Source of the DNA: Thuidium tamariscinum
Lineage: Eukaryota > Streptophyta > Bryopsida > Hypnales > Thuidiaceae
DNA length: 64,000 nt
Direction: 5' to 3'
Assembly (NCBI GenBank): GCA_947034885.2
Contig: OX344751.2
Location: forward strand, 8,804,001-8,868,000
Part shown: positions 27,401 through 40,550 of the stretch, piece after piece
Layout: the number at the start of each line of letters is the position of its first letter
How positions within the stretch are numbered: position 1 is the stretch's first letter
The notes under the pieces: model-generated
What the model was told of the DNA's origin: nothing
What the model saw: only the letters and a program-made list of their open reading frames with translations
The model's database searches: none
Made by a program: the position numbers and the translations under genes

Positions 27401-27580
27401 CGTGGAACCTAAAAGATGAGGGGCTTCATAAGAGGAAGCTTTCTCCGTGTCACATCGGATAGAGGAAGAACCCACACTTTACTCATCGGAGGAGGCCACA
27501 AGCTTAGCGGCGGGGAATATTTACAAACAAGTTGTTTCTTCAATCGCGCAGGAGCGCCAGCAGCGAATCCGATCGACACA

Positions 27581-30533
27581 ATGAGCGCCCCTGGAGCGAT
27601 CGCAGGGGTTTGTTCAAATCTTTCATTGATTTCGATCGAGTCCATTTTGCCGTTTTCTTTCTCTTTCTTTACTATTGCTACCTCGTTGGATCTGTTGATG
27701 ATTTGCTGTGTCTTGATTTCCTTCAATCATAGTCGATGAAGTTGCATTCAGTCCTCTTCGTTGAGTCCCATATTTGTAAACTACACTGCGATATTGCTAT
27801 GATTTTGAAGTTGTGGAGTTAACCCTAACCCTGAAACTGTCGCAGCTCGTGTCTGATTGTGGGGAAATTTGATTGCTCTTCAAACCCGACACGTTGTGCA
27901 CAGTATGATAGCTCGGATTTCTCGATGCTTGTAGCAAGATTGTTCACCGGGCTGGTGTTGTGAACTCATGTTCTGTTTTCGATGCCATTGACCAGTTATG
28001 TACTTGAGGTGTAGCTTTCTCAGTCTCACATCACGTAAATCATGTCCGACTTTGTGAACTTCCGGAAATCAGCATATGCACCGCACTGCTGAAATTCTGG
28101 AAAAATGTCGTTTTAGTGGAGGTTATAATAATTGAGTGTATCGAATCTAACTTCATTTCGATTTTTCTCACTCAGGGGTTAGGGTTTATTATTTACTTCT
28201 GGTGTGTTGGGAAATGCAGCTCTGCCCTAATGGCTCTTGCATATAGGATTGCACTCTGACATGGATTGTTGGATTACAGACTGGAGGCCTTTTCTCGGGT
28301 TTCACTCGACTTTCGAAAGGCCTAGCTGCAGTCCTTGTTTTGGGCTTTGTCGCCAATGCCATTTTCCCTCGCACTGTCTCTGATACTGTTGCATTGATTC
28401 CTGGAAAGTAAGCACCTATACTAAACAACTTCTGGTCGTCGATTGGAGTCAATGCAGTTGTGAGGGAATCGATCGCTGTGCGAAGCAATTGACAGAATTG
28501 AGAAATGAACTGCACATATCAGAACTCTTCAAGCAGTCTGGATTAACTTAGAACGCATTTTCTGGGATGTAGAAATCTGCACTTTTTGCTTTCAGCTGGC
28601 ATTCTTGCTTCTATTTTGAGCCTCTGTACGGTTTGAGTTTTTACTTACTTTTTCCGCACCTTGTTTGCAGATCTATACCGTATGTTTGGAATATCATCAC
28701 AGCGGGCTACTTTGAGACATCCATTTTTGGTGTAAGCTTCTACCCCGGCATCGCAATGTCATTTGTTGACTAAGCACTGTGACTAATATCATTTTCCAAC
28801 AGCGTTTTGGACCTCCTGGCCGGTGCTTTGTCTTGATTATACAAGTTGTAGACTTTGTCCTTGTTTATTTTCACTCATCTGCTTCAACGAGGACATACTT
28901 TGGGGTATTGTGAAAGTGTTTCCGTCTTCTAACTATTGGCCCGCCGCAACTTTCTAGCGATTGACAACGTGCTTTTTAGGCCATCTACTATCTTATACCC
29001 CGTTTTCTTCACTCTGCAGTTGGCGGTGAGCATTGCCTCTCTACTTGTTGTAGGAAGGCACTTGGAGCCTTTCTGGGGTTCAAGAGAGTTTCTGAAGTTT
29101 ATTATCTTCGTTAATCTCTTCACGTGTGCAAACACCTTCGTTCTTGCCATCTTCCTGTACTTCATCACAAGACAAGGAGGCTATCTGTGAGTTGAACAAC
29201 CTCCTGGCTTATTTTTCAGAGGACGTAGTTTAGATATTTTGAAATTTTGGAGAAGCTTTATATTTTTTGAGAATAATGCCTCTTCTTTTTAGAGCTGAAG
29301 CAAGCAAGGTCAATTGCAGTCTAATACGGATGCTCAGTTCTATATTAGTTAGTTCACAGCAATCGGCTTTCAATCTTGGGCAGTGAACTAAATACTGGAG
29401 CAGTCTTTTTGTTTGTATTATATGCTTGGATTGGTTTGATTATTTCACTGCTGATCATTTTTATATCTTGCAGATATGCACCAATATCAGGGTTCCATGG
29501 AGTGTTAGCTGGGTTTCTTGTAGCAGTAAAACAGATCAATCCGGAACAAGAAATACCTTTTCCTTTTAAACTGCGTGCTAAGGTATTCTATGCTGTGATC
29601 ATGTGCTTTGGCGTATAGGAACATTTATTTATGCATGAGAGATTCCGGTTAGGACGAATTGATGATTTATTTATGAGCTGATTTCTATTCTGGATTGGTT
29701 TCTGAGCATTCATTGATGGATGCAGTGGTCTCCTTCACTTTTTGTGACTTTCGCGACCATCAGCAGCTTCTTCACCACTGAGCCAATTCAGTACTTAGCT
29801 TTCATTGTGTTTGGCACGTATGGAGCTTGGATGTACCTTCGTTACTTACAGAGGAAGCCCGAGGCAGGACTGAAAGGCGACTCAAGTGCTGAATTTGCCT
29901 TTGCGACCTTCTTCCCAGCACCCGTACAGTACGTGTTCTTTGACCTGCCAATTCTCATTTTCTCAAGTGTATTGTGAGGTGCAGTATTTCTTGTTAGAGT
30001 CCTGAGTTGGATCAGGGACATGGCCTTCTTCGTATCGAGTGCTGGCTGCTGCTATTCTTCACCTCGACTCTTTAATTTTGATCTTGAGATTTAACTTTGG
30101 TACGAAAGACCGTTTTCAGTTGTATAATAGCAAATCGCTCATTCTTCTTTCACTCCAGGCCTTTCGTCAATCCAATCTCAGCCATCTGTGAGAAGATATT
30201 CTGTTGGCAGAGAGGTCCGAAATTTGATGAAGGACCAGGCGATGAACCAGGAAAACCCCTACCAGGATCAGATGCTGTTGAGGCTAGCAGACGAAGGTAT
30301 AGTACATTTTGCTCCTGTTATTCATTAAACACATAAATCTACGAATACTGTATTCCTGGTGAAGTTCGAGATCCTTAAATTTCCACTAAGGTGAATCGTT
30401 GCTTGTTTAATGCAGGGAGAGAGGTGCACGTGCTCTTGAGGAAAGATTAGGTTCGACTGCGAAAGCTGCTCCAGATGGATTACCGGTGTCAAAAGGGGGT
30501 CTTGAAGCCATAGGATCTGATGATCTTGTCTAA
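27581..30533 (+). CDS. TMEM115/rhomboid-like Golgi membrane protein
   Basis: Eight exons: 27581-27607, 28280-28407, 28671-28731, 29020-29186, 29474-29582, 29726-29928, 30159-30296 and 30416-30533. They total 951 nt (316 residues); every intron is GT-AG and phases agree. The product belongs to the TMEM115 (DUF1751) rhomboid-like family of Golgi multi-spanning proteins thought to act in retrograde traffic. Recognisable family blocks are NIITAGYFE (about 58-66), GRHLEPFWGSREFLKF (about 84-99), the core SGFHGVLAGFLVAVKQINPEQE (about 132-153, given here in part) and GTYGAWMYLRYLQRKPE. Several hydrophobic spans lie between residues 20 and 210. The rhomboid catalytic Ser in GxSG is absent, so it is not expected to be a protease. 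The tail after residue 235 is hydrophilic. It looks intact. Confidence 0.92.
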
Positions 30534-31030
30534 GTCAGAGGTTTCGTCTTTTGCAGATTTTCCTTGTACATGGCAGAAATACGTTCATAAGCCACCTTGA
30601 CTGACATTTGACTACGCTTCCACTTAGTAAACGCAGTCGTCCTCTCTCGAGGAAATTTCCTTCTTGCTGAGTACCTGGACCCTTTCGTGAAGAGGAAGTG
30701 TTGTAGCATTTTGCAAGGTAAACCAGAGCACGTGGGATCTGCCCTTAGGTTCAAGAATTGTAGGATTAACCAAGGAGGTCTGTAAAAGTATTAGTACAGT
30801 TACGAGAAGAGTCTTCAGAGCTACACACTTGGTCATGAGTGTTGTGTATGCAGAAACCCCGATATATTCTGGTAGCATAAGCTTTGACTCGAATGTGTGA
30901 TGCCTTCGTTTCTCCTAGAGAAAATTGTGAGGTGATTACAGTGGTTGGCCAGGCATCGTGATGATGTGCAATGGACGTTATTTCTTAGAACGCAATGTCC
31001 TTAATAAGGCTGCAAGATTAAAGCATAAGT
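30534..31030. other. 3' flank of TMEM115-like gene
   Basis: Probably 3' UTR and spacer. Short frames on the minus strand here are not supported. Confidence 0.45.
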
Positions 31031-31777
31031 TCATGTATTGACCACCAGCAGTTTCAACGACTTGTAGCTAATTACCCCAGGGCTCCTGTTTACCGAACAT
31101 GGATTGTCATTTTGCACGTCATCGATTTCGAGTCTACCTCTTCCAACTTCACTGCAGTTTTTGGTAGATGGATACGGTAATGTGATGTTTGATGACATTG
31201 CTTGACGAAAATAAAAATCAGCTCGCTCTACAGAAATTGACAGAAAACCTGAGTATTTACAACAAGTGGATGAAAGTTCGTTGGTACCTCCATCCGTCAT
31301 CGTGTTGGACGAACTGAAGTGAGTCGCACACTTCGACATCCAATCGTTGGTTCTCAGTGACCGGCTGACCGCAACGTTGCGGTCAATTATCATTCGAGTT
31401 TCTCCGTCGTGTAGGTGGGCAGCCCCAGCGACCATGTCTGGAATAATTAGGTCTGCTGCTACTGTAGTGAAGAGGCCAAATGCTCTCCCGTTCCCTTGGC
31501 GAGCTCGGACATTGAAAATAGGTGCTCGGCCTCCTCGAGGTTTCGATCTGTTGGCCACGACTCCCTCCTGGCCAAGCAAATGGTTCACCTGTGCAGGACA
31601 GAGGAGTGAAGAGACGTTTGGATGGAGCTCGATGGCTTCCCCGAGGGTTTCCAGACCAAGCCCCAAACTTTGTTGAGACACCTCTTCAATTCGATAGCCT
31701 TGTTCATAAGAGTAGGAATCACAATTTCTGGATTGACCCAGCGCACTGGTCAGGAAAACGCTTCTTTCAATCTTCAC
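31031..31777 (-). pseudogene. Ty3/gypsy-like pol fragment, decayed
   Basis: A 248-codon uninterrupted frame on the minus strand. Residues 41-75 (LGEAIELHPNVSSLLCPAQV, then NHLLGQEGVVANRSK) resemble the end of a gypsy reverse transcriptase, where L..A.LKL.P.KC.L....V.YLGH.VS.EGV..DP.K is typical. About 25 residues on, GRAFGLFTTVAADLIIPDMV and AGAAHLHD line up with RSFLGL..YYRRFIP.....A.PL. The YRRF signature and the LGH motif are lost. No protease, integrase or long terminal repeat is seen nearby. The assignment is by eye and uncertain. Its persistence as an open frame is probably chance. Confidence 0.4.
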
Positions 31778-33267
31778 TACTATGAACTACTAAATCTAAT
31801 TATATGATTGATTCATAATTTTATAGCACTAGTATATTTTATAGGTTTGGATAAAAGCTTTGTAATGTAACTTTTGACGATTTTCATTTCATGCAATCTT
31901 GCGAAACGAATTTGCAAAATGTAATGATACTACTCTGTTTTGATGTAACTGAATGTGGCACTAGTCTATTGAGGTCACTATATTAGATTAGTGCACGTTG
32001 AAAAATTCCCATTTTGAACCCATTTCCACAAAAATAGATTTTGTCGTGACACTAATTTTCTAGGTGATGTTAATTTCTCCCCCTCCCCCCCCCCTCCACT
32101 ATTAAATCAAATTAGTGTAGAATAGTTGCATGACATTCTTTACCTAGCTTTTTAAACCCTCTTGATTTCCTACTATAAAGGGAAAATGCTATGTGGGATA
32201 TGTTTAGGGTTGAGGTTTGGAGTGATGCATGATGTGAGTCAAAACCTCCAACCTGCTATATGAAGAGGGCACATAAACTAGCTATACACTTCTAAAGACT
32301 AGACTCTCAAGGAATGGTAGAACCAAACACCTGTTCACTTCAGTGAACATCACAGTTTCATCCAAGCTCCTAATCTAGCTTGGTTTAGCTTTTCAACTCC
32401 ACAAGATCAAGTTGATGCTTCTTATAAAACACTTCTTCTCACAAAATGCACAAACCACAAGATTAAGATGCTTCTTCCCCAAAAGCCTCTTGTTGAGTGA
32501 TTACCTCATCTGTTCAAAATTCAGTACTTCGTAATAATAAATAAAATATAGTAAAGTAAGATTCATATTTAGAGCCGAAATAGAGTATACAGATTGAAGA
32601 ATTTGGAAGTGTGACTACGCAGGCATATATATGCTCAGTCCGTCCTTTCAGAGTTACATTACACGCCTTTTATTCAAAATTTTGAGTAACAAGGAAATTT
32701 CTTGCCCTGGTGCAGCGCTCTAAAAGAAGGATGCCCAAGAGTAGCATCTTTCATTTCAAAGTATAATAACAGACAGCAGACAAATGTACAGTACAAAGAG
32801 ACCCACTAACGGTCGCTGAGGAGTTGCAGAGCAGTCTGCGGTCATCTTGGCTCGAAACTACGTAACAAAAAGCCAGAGATTTTAGTGTACAAAATAGGCA
32901 TAGTTTCGCACCATACAAAAGCACACTCGTTTAATCTCGACTATATCTTCTTCCTACCAGTCCTCAGCTCTGACAAAACTACTTAGTTCCCAAAGGAACT
33001 CGTATAAAAATACCAAATCAATGGTAGAGTAAGCGATTGTGAACTGCGAGGAGAGCCTTGAGGTACAACCCCCCGTCTTCAAAGAATCATATGCAACAAA
33101 ATGTACAACTTTCCTAATTGACGCAGTCAATACTGACCTCATTTCACTATGCCTGTATCTCCACGCCTTCCTTAATGGATCTCCTTGTGTGGAGAGGCAG
33201 AAAAGAGCTCATAATCAACAAAGAGCATTCTGAGGTGCACAATACCTGATACGGGAACAATCCTGCC
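31778..33267. other. Spacer between convergent genes
   Basis: No gene recognised. It contains a C-rich tract (CCCCCTCCCCCCCCCCTCC) at about 32,079-32,097. The lower part (32,950-33,267) is probably the 3' UTR of membralin. Confidence 0.5.
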
Positions 33268-36200
33268 TCATTGGCTTGTTTCCTCACCCATTGCAGCGCT
33301 GGATACTGATCTGTGTCTTACTCCATCTCCTGCAGTTTGATGAACCTCGCTCTCTCGAGAAGTGTCGGAAGGGGTGTTCGCAACATCTACAGCACCAGGA
33401 GTATCCGAGCCTTGTGACTCGGGGCGTCCGTCACCAACATCATGAAACAAAGGGACAACCATGGAGGTGCTACCTCCCAAAATCCAAGGCAGAACCGAGC
33501 GATATGAAGTGAACAAAGATCCCTGTGACGTTGAAACCGCCTCTGGGACAGAGGGTGCCACACCTTGAAGCTCGGGCTCCCTACTACTACGATATAATGC
33601 ATCAAGCTGTCTGTCCCTTCGCAGTCCCTCCAACTCAAGTCGTCTCCTCCAAACCATACCCTCAATGTCTTGCATTGGATTGCCTATCCAGCTGCTCATG
33701 GGCATACCGTTACTTGGTCTCGACGGATCGAGCGGAACATTTGGATTAGTTGAATCATTAACCCTTTCAGAAGGCGTGCCTGGACCTTGCGACACCCTGG
33801 AGTTTCCAGCTTCAGCAGCAGCTCGCATTCTTGTCTGGTTGTCAGATAGAGATGCTTGCAGATTACTTAACCCTGTTAGGCCTCGTATGCTTTGGCTTAT
33901 AGTGTTGACGTGATTTCCTTGACTACTAACATGAACCGAGGAAGTGAGAATAGAAGATGATGCTATGTGAACTCCTTGTATTGACCGGCGGTGCAGGAAA
34001 AGCTGAATTCCTGGTACCTGTCAAACATGAAAGGTTGCAATGAGATAAGCGACATGCAGTCCACTAAAACAGGGCAGTGTGATTGCCAGATACATGTCAC
34101 GCAACGCTGCATCTTTCTAAGAACTATAAACAGACATCGAAGTGGTCCTGATTTCATGGCTGTAGAGAACTAGTTCATTAAGAAACACCTACCTCAAAGC
34201 GATTCCAGAAAAACAGCACAAGGTGCTGCATGAAGGCCGCTGTTGCCAGGAACGCAAGGTAAGAGAAACCTGTTCCAAGTAAGAAGAATAGGTTACATCA
34301 TCTGAAGCTTTAAAATAAAAATGAAAGTCTGGACCATAGGACAGAATGTGAAAAGGAACACGAATTTCTTATTCTGGGCCTGGAAGTTAAGAAGATGCTT
34401 CTGATGAGCTTTTAAGAATGATGCAGTTCATACGTCACACCCTCACAGCCTTAGGAATGCTACACAAAGTGAAACTCTACATGGGACTCAATCGCTGTAT
34501 ACTCCGTCAAACCAGTTAAAAAAAGAAAAACGTTGAAATTTGCAAAAAAAACTTACCATAAGCATATGAGAAGAAATAGATATGGAAAACCATGAAGTAG
34601 AGGAAGAAAAAGCGTGGGAAAAATCGCAAGGACAGTGGCATCCGCACACTGCACCACAGTCAACAATAAAAACCTAAATTCAGTTGTAAGATCTTGCGAG
34701 TCAAAAACATATATACAAAATATGAAACAGTAGCCCGTTCACAACAAAAGGAAGATCCATCGCTTTACCTGATCATGGTGAAAAGTTCACAAAGCCAGAC
34801 CAGGGTCAGGACCATGAAGGCCAGCAGCTGGTCATCGAAAAACTCAAACAGAAAGAAGAGTATACCAATCATTATCTGCACCCCAATTCCCACACATTGA
34901 TTATGAGTATTATCCCATTAATTAGAAAACATACAGATAATCTATAGAGAAGCTCAGTTCCTAGATTTTTAACTTCAGCTGACCTTCAACAGCCGCCCTT
35001 TCAAGATAGGAAAATCTTGTACTTACCGGAACAAAGACAAGTGACTCGACCACATGGATGAAAATGAGACGATAGGTGGGGAGCCGATGCCGGGCATGAT
35101 GTTGCAGCTGCACTGTAAGACCATACACCAGAACAGTAATAAATTTTCCAAGAAATAATAGCTTGAGCAACCCATAGAATTCCAAAGCATCAAAAGCATC
35201 ACGAAAAGTTGACAAAGTCAACAACTGGCTTGATGTTCCAGTCAAATTCATGTAAATGAGATGCATAGGGTGCGCTTAGACCAGTCATACCAGTGAACTT
35301 CAGCATGCGGGACTGTGTCTCTCTTAGGGTGAAGGAGACTGACATGGTGGTTGTGAAAAAAACGAACAGGGATGTGACGAAGACACCACATTTGAAAACG
35401 ATATAATCTGCATCTCGCCAAGAACAATATTTAAACCCGTATGAGATGAGTTTGTGAAGCACATTTTCAACTACACGAAGGCAGTAACTCTTAAGAAGAG
35501 CCAACATATTTTTGAGACCATTCAACATAAGGGAATTACTCACCATTGATTCCAACAGGCTCTCCACCAAAATCTTGCAAATAGTTGAGGTTATAAAGCT
35601 CTTTAGTCTGGAAATTGTATAGATAGCCTGAATAATAGATCACAATACGTGCTCAGATTACTAAAACACTATACACTGATCTGTCCACCAAGTAAGATAG
35701 TTTTCAGTCATTAGGTAAGAAATTCTTGAACCACGCGTAAGGATGCACGTGCACCAAGTTATGTGCACCAGAGTTCAAGTCCAGAAAATGACTTGGCAAT
35801 GGTTTAGATTATGAACAGATACATTCAAGAAATGAAACGTTGATGCACAAAGGTCCAAGAAATTTCCAAGACCCAACGACAGTACCAACAGGCTGCGGCA
35901 GTAAAAGGCCTCGTACCTCTACGGAATGCGCTGAGTAGACTGTTCATAAGAATCGTATCGTAGCCGACAAAATTATCAATAAGCACTCGTTGCCACCTGT
36001 ACAATATGCAAAATTAGGAGGTATTCAAGAACTATGAAAATGACTTGAATGCTTCATACGTGTAGGCATCATATCAAATAAGATAGATGAGAATCTGAAT
36101 CGACGGCGCCGTAAGCATCAACTATTTAGTTAAGTACACTTAGAATAGAAAAATTGAGAAGAAGTAAGTGCCACAACATACGCTCATGTACATAGACAAT

Positions 36201-39036
36201 ACATAAGGTGAAGAACCGACCTACCGATTTCCAAAACAAGCATGTTGAGCCGAGATGGATATATTGATGGTCTTCACGTTGTGCCGAAGTTTCGCACTCT
36301 CAGACATCATGAGATAGCCCTGAGAATCATCGAACACAGAGTTTGAGACTTTTATACCATTTGAGAAACAGGAAGGCCTCAAGGACGTTCTAAGGAATAC
36401 GGCCAGGATAATAGCACAAGAATTACACACCATACTCCTTACCTTCTCCATACTGAACAAGTAAGTTGGGTCATAGACTTCGCTTCCGTTCTCTGACAAA
36501 CCCACTGCATAGAGTAAACGGAAAATTAGGGCATCAAAGAATACAGCTTAATAGAACAGTCAAGCACTATGAAGAGGGACTGAATCCTGTTGTTCAGTTC
36601 TAAAAATGAAGAACGCACTCCCAAAACTCTACTGTAAGCTTGCCCCAAGAATCAAGCACAAGTTACTCTTGTGAGGCAAGGTCAACTCGCGGGATCCGAA
36701 CTCGGTACACTGCAACATCACCGTCTCGGCTCAGGCTGATACTTAAATCAGAAAAATACAAGTCATTCGAAGAGGACGAGTGTGAAATACCAAGAACGGC
36801 ATCAAGCTTGTTCCATGCAACCGTGCGACGATCCCCCTTAGGACTTGTTGTAAGTGGCTCCCACCCCGTAATCCTCTGTCCATCGAGTATTGGTCACCAC
36901 ACACACAAAAGTCACTTACATGTCGGACCACCGAAAAATACCCTAGACTAACCCCCCAAAATGCATGATATGCTGAAATGAGCAATTAGGGCCAAGACCA
37001 ACTAACCCAGACTTGCCAGAAGCTGCGAACACTTTTTTCAGCTCTTTTGAAGCAAGAGATCCCATAGCTCCTCCATCGGGTAAAATAATGCGACAGTGCA
37101 CTACCAAGCGGCCCTCTACCAGTCCCAGATAGCGGCCGACTGGAGACATCACGCTCAAGCCATTCTTCGTCAGCATTCCTCACCTCCTGTTGAGCCCTCG
37201 TCTCTGCTCCTGACTCAACCGTGGCAATGAAATCCTCCATTGAGCTTTGTCGCCCTTCGAGGCGACTCAAAGGCTTGCTTCGGCGTGCATTGGCTCCAAA
37301 CAGATTGAGCCAGAACCTCGCAGCAAGGATGGTCCAACCCTCACTATTCACTCCCTGAGCTTCAGAACCCTCGTGAATGTTTCCTCCGTCACCTAAGTAT
37401 TTCTGCCTTGTTACGTCGTATTTGCGAACAGCCCTCCCAAGCGCGTCTTCCGTGATTCGATTCCAGCTGCCTGTGATCTGAGACCAGAAGAGGTTCACAG
37501 TTGAAGAAAGCACAATTCCAAAATCTACACGAACACATAAAGGAAAAGAGAATCATCTAAAGAAAATGAGTGACAGGAAAATTGAGAACTCATATGTCAC
37601 ATGCATAATTAATCGACAATTCAATCAACGACCACGTAGAAATTAAAATGAGAGTACGGAGTTTCTCCTCCAGTTCCAGAAACTGAAACTATGAACGAGA
37701 AGAGAAAGAACATACTTTGATCTGCACAAGCTGGGCACCGGTTATGTCCTCCCTTCGAAAATGTTCTGCACATCCAGGCTGCCAGTGACCCGAAATGTCC
37801 GTTAGTGTCAGAAACAGCTCAATGCAAGCTCCTGATCCATGCAGTTTTAAATAAAGGTGATGCCACCACATGAACTCCAGCTTCATTTTATGCAGCATGA
37901 GTGAACTTCCCGTATAAACTGTTAAAAGAGGAAATCTCCCAACTCAGAATCCAAAACGGCCTCATGCAACCATGCAGTATACAAACCTGATACCCTAAAC
38001 CTGTGGGATCATAACACATTGGAGGAACGGGTACGAGATCAAAATCTACACAAGAGAACAAATTTTAATTCATGGACAGACCACGAGCGTAAAGACTACC
38101 CACTAGCCTCACTGAATGTCATGCCAAGAAGCATACAATAACCTAAATTTTCCAGTACAACTCCAGCACATCCCGGTTGAGTTCTTGCACCAGCTTGATG
38201 TCTAGACCCAAGCGGATTTCATAACCGTTAGGGACCTGATCCACTAATCCCTCTTAGAAATAGCAACTCATCTATTACCACACTCGTTTGGCGATCAATT
38301 AGCAAGTTGATTGTAAGCATGAATTTGGCTTATTAGGTCACTAATTTTTGAATTAAATGGGGGGTTGTCTACTATCCCTTCAACAGCGGTCTGGAACCTC
38401 CTACTTTGAGTGATTGCATAAGGTGTTCTTACACAGTGAGCATCGATAGAATTGGCTCTCATACCCAATATCTCTACTACATTATACTGATTTCCCAAAA
38501 CCCAGACCCCTTCATATGTTAAATTGATTAAAGCCACGTAAATAATACCACCTCCCTTACACCTATTTCGAAGTACAAAAATAATCTAGGACAGATTGTC
38601 CACTACAAACGACTATCGCCACTCACCTCTGGACGGAAATGGGTTTGTCTACTGTCAATTAAAGTAGTCGATAACCTCCCAATTCGAAATTGCATATGAA
38701 ATTGATACACAGAATTATATCCCAACAGCTTTCGCTCTTAAACACGAATGAAAGCTCACTCCATCCAATGTTGCAGACAGTGCTCTTTCCCTTACACCAA
38801 TTAAAAATTATCCAAGGAAAGATCGCCCTCTACAAATGCACAATCAATTAGGGTTCAAGGGAGGTAACAACCTGGGCGACGAAGTTGACGTGCATGACCA
38901 GCAGCAGCAGCAAAAGCGTGAGTGCATTGAACAGGAGCAGGCACTCGAGCGATGTGCGAAACTTGCGAGTTAGAAACCTAGCAATTATTCCCGACAGCCG
39001 CGGGTGCGCCCTCAAGTAAGGGTGCCCGGGATCCAT
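33268..39036 (-). CDS. Membralin (ER multi-spanning protein)
   Basis: Exons seen, all GT-AG: 39036-38872, 37778-37716, 37477-37007 (or 37003), 36504-36443, 36319-36225, 35996-35917, 35627-35544, 35407-35291, 35112-35027, 34875-34769, 34648-34557, 34269-34193 and 34017-33268. Joined directly through 37003 they give about 750 residues, near the usual plant length. Membralin (TMEM259 in animals) is an ER protein of the RNF185 ER-associated degradation pathway. Visible blocks: MDPGHPYLR start; first membrane span (about 30-50); QPGCAEHF; YDPTYLFSMEKG; SAKLRHNVKTINISISA; HACFGNRW; VGYDTILMNSL; SFTLRETQSRMLKF; QLQHHARHRLPTYRLIFIHV; then clustered hydrophobic spans ending near NRFEVP. The long C-terminal tail is Ser/Pro-rich. 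The junction at 36.5-37.0 kb is unresolved (see findings). An in-frame Met lies 14 codons upstream (39,078), but MDPG matches the family start. Confidence 0.9.
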
Positions 39037-39665
39037 GCTTGCTTGTGCTACCAGCCTCCTACCCTTTTCAAACGCCAAAATTAAGTATCACACACACTCC
39101 ACGGGTCGGATTCAGCTGATGACGCCTCCTCCGGTAGCTGGCTCGTAAGGACGGACACAACCAAGCGAGAGCTTTCATCCGCTGCGCGTCTACAATCGCC
39201 TCTTCGACTTCCGAGTCACAAACCAAGGCCCTCTCCATTCACGAAATTCTTGGGATAATTAATTCTTCCCAACCATCTCCTTGCTGCAGTACCCGAGCTG
39301 CTCATCACCCCTGTTCCTCCCAGATCGCCATCCCAGTCCCTAAACCTTCTTCAACCCTAAACGAAGTTTTTAACCCCAATTTCGGCCACAAACGGAACGG
39401 CAGCATCGTAGTCCGTCCATTACGGCTTCCAAGTGAAGTTCTTTACGTGTGAAGAAACAATCGGGCAACTGGGCAGGAAGAAACCCTAAGAGATAGAAGA
39501 GGGGTGCGGGACGAGGGCGAACAATCGAGAAGAAGATTCTACCATCGTCGTGGCGGATGAGGATTGTGCTTCTGTTGCCAAAGATGGAGGACGGTGTCGC
39601 GATTGACTGCCTGAAGGACTGGTGGGTGAGGACTGAGGGACCAGTGTTTTGGGGGGGTTTTGGTG
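39037..39665. other. Membralin promoter and 5' leader region
   Basis: GC-moderate sequence between the membralin start codon and the Mutator-like element. No other gene is seen. The promoter is inferred by position, and no clear TATA box was identified. Confidence 0.45.
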
Positions 39666-39674
39666 GTAGCCACC
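39666..39674. repeat. 9 bp target duplication, left
   Basis: GTAGCCACC, repeated exactly at 46,845-46,853 on the other side of the element. Confidence 0.95.
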
Positions 39675-40550
39675 CCTCGGCACTAAGTCCCAAGGCGTTT
39701 TGGGGTTCCGCCTGGGTGCCCGGCCCGTAAACTTTAACGCCCCGCCCGCCCCCAAGCCTCCTGCCACCCCGGAGTCCCCCTGCCCCAAGTCTCCAGCCCC
39801 GCAAGCCCCCCATCAGGGAGACCCAGCTTGCCCGCCCGATTGTCTTAAGGCACCCAGCTCGCCTGGACCTTGTCGCTCCAGGAGCTGACCCCTCTTCCCC
39901 TTTGCTTTTCTCATCACAGAGTTATGGCAAGTTTTCTTTATTTCAAATGGACCTCCAATATTGGGGTTTAGGGTAAATGTAGAAAGCACAAGGCCTGTTT
40001 TGAGCTTCTTGGAATTTGCTCTAAATTGAACAAAAATCCAGCATTTTGATAAGTTGAATCAATTTTTTTTTAAATTGTAACCGTACAAATTCAAAGTAGA
40101 CATGTTAGAGATGACATAGGAAAAGAAAACACAACAATATCACTTATGGATTGAAAGATTATAATGTTTGATCATGAGGGTGTAAAAACTATGAAAATCC
40201 TTGAGCTCTCTTTTTGCATGTCAAATCTTAAAAGTTGGTCACCAAAAAAAATTTGAGGTTCAAGGGCCTAACAAACCTAATCCAAATCAATTTATGGCTT
40301 CTCAAAATCTACTCTACAATTTTTTTAAATGAATTTGTAGTGTGACTTTTTTTTCTAAAATCTAGTGTATTTGAGGCTCATTTCCAAGAGTCCTTAACAC
40401 TATGGAATATCAAGATTGCAATGGTTACTCTAGCACTAAATCTTGAATAGAAAAATCATAATCATTCATTTTCAAAATTGGATTATTGACTTCAAAAACT
40501 AGACTTTAAAAAGAATCTTCAAAAATTATAAACTACTCAAAATAGAAAAG
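39675..40550 (+). repeat. MULE terminal inverted repeat, left
   Basis: An 876 bp arm. The first 230 bp are GC-rich with open frames on both strands; these frames are an effect of composition, not genes. The remainder is AT-rich, ending at CTCAAAATAGAAAAG. Confidence 0.93.

Noticed and set aside
36640-36951. A 103-codon plus-strand frame inside the membralin locus
   Set aside because: It is antisense to a conserved gene and has no recognised domain. The minus-strand reading is discussed instead.
37500-37524. An earlier acceptor for the third membralin exon
   Set aside because: Starting there breaks the phase with the preceding exon. The acceptor before 37,477 restores QIK-ITGSW, which fits the family.
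39370-39888. Overlapping open frames on both strands in GC-rich DNA, mirrored at 46,631-46,870
   Set aside because: They fall in the GC-rich caps of the MULE arms, where stops are rare by composition. The same peptide appears from both arms because they are inverted copies.
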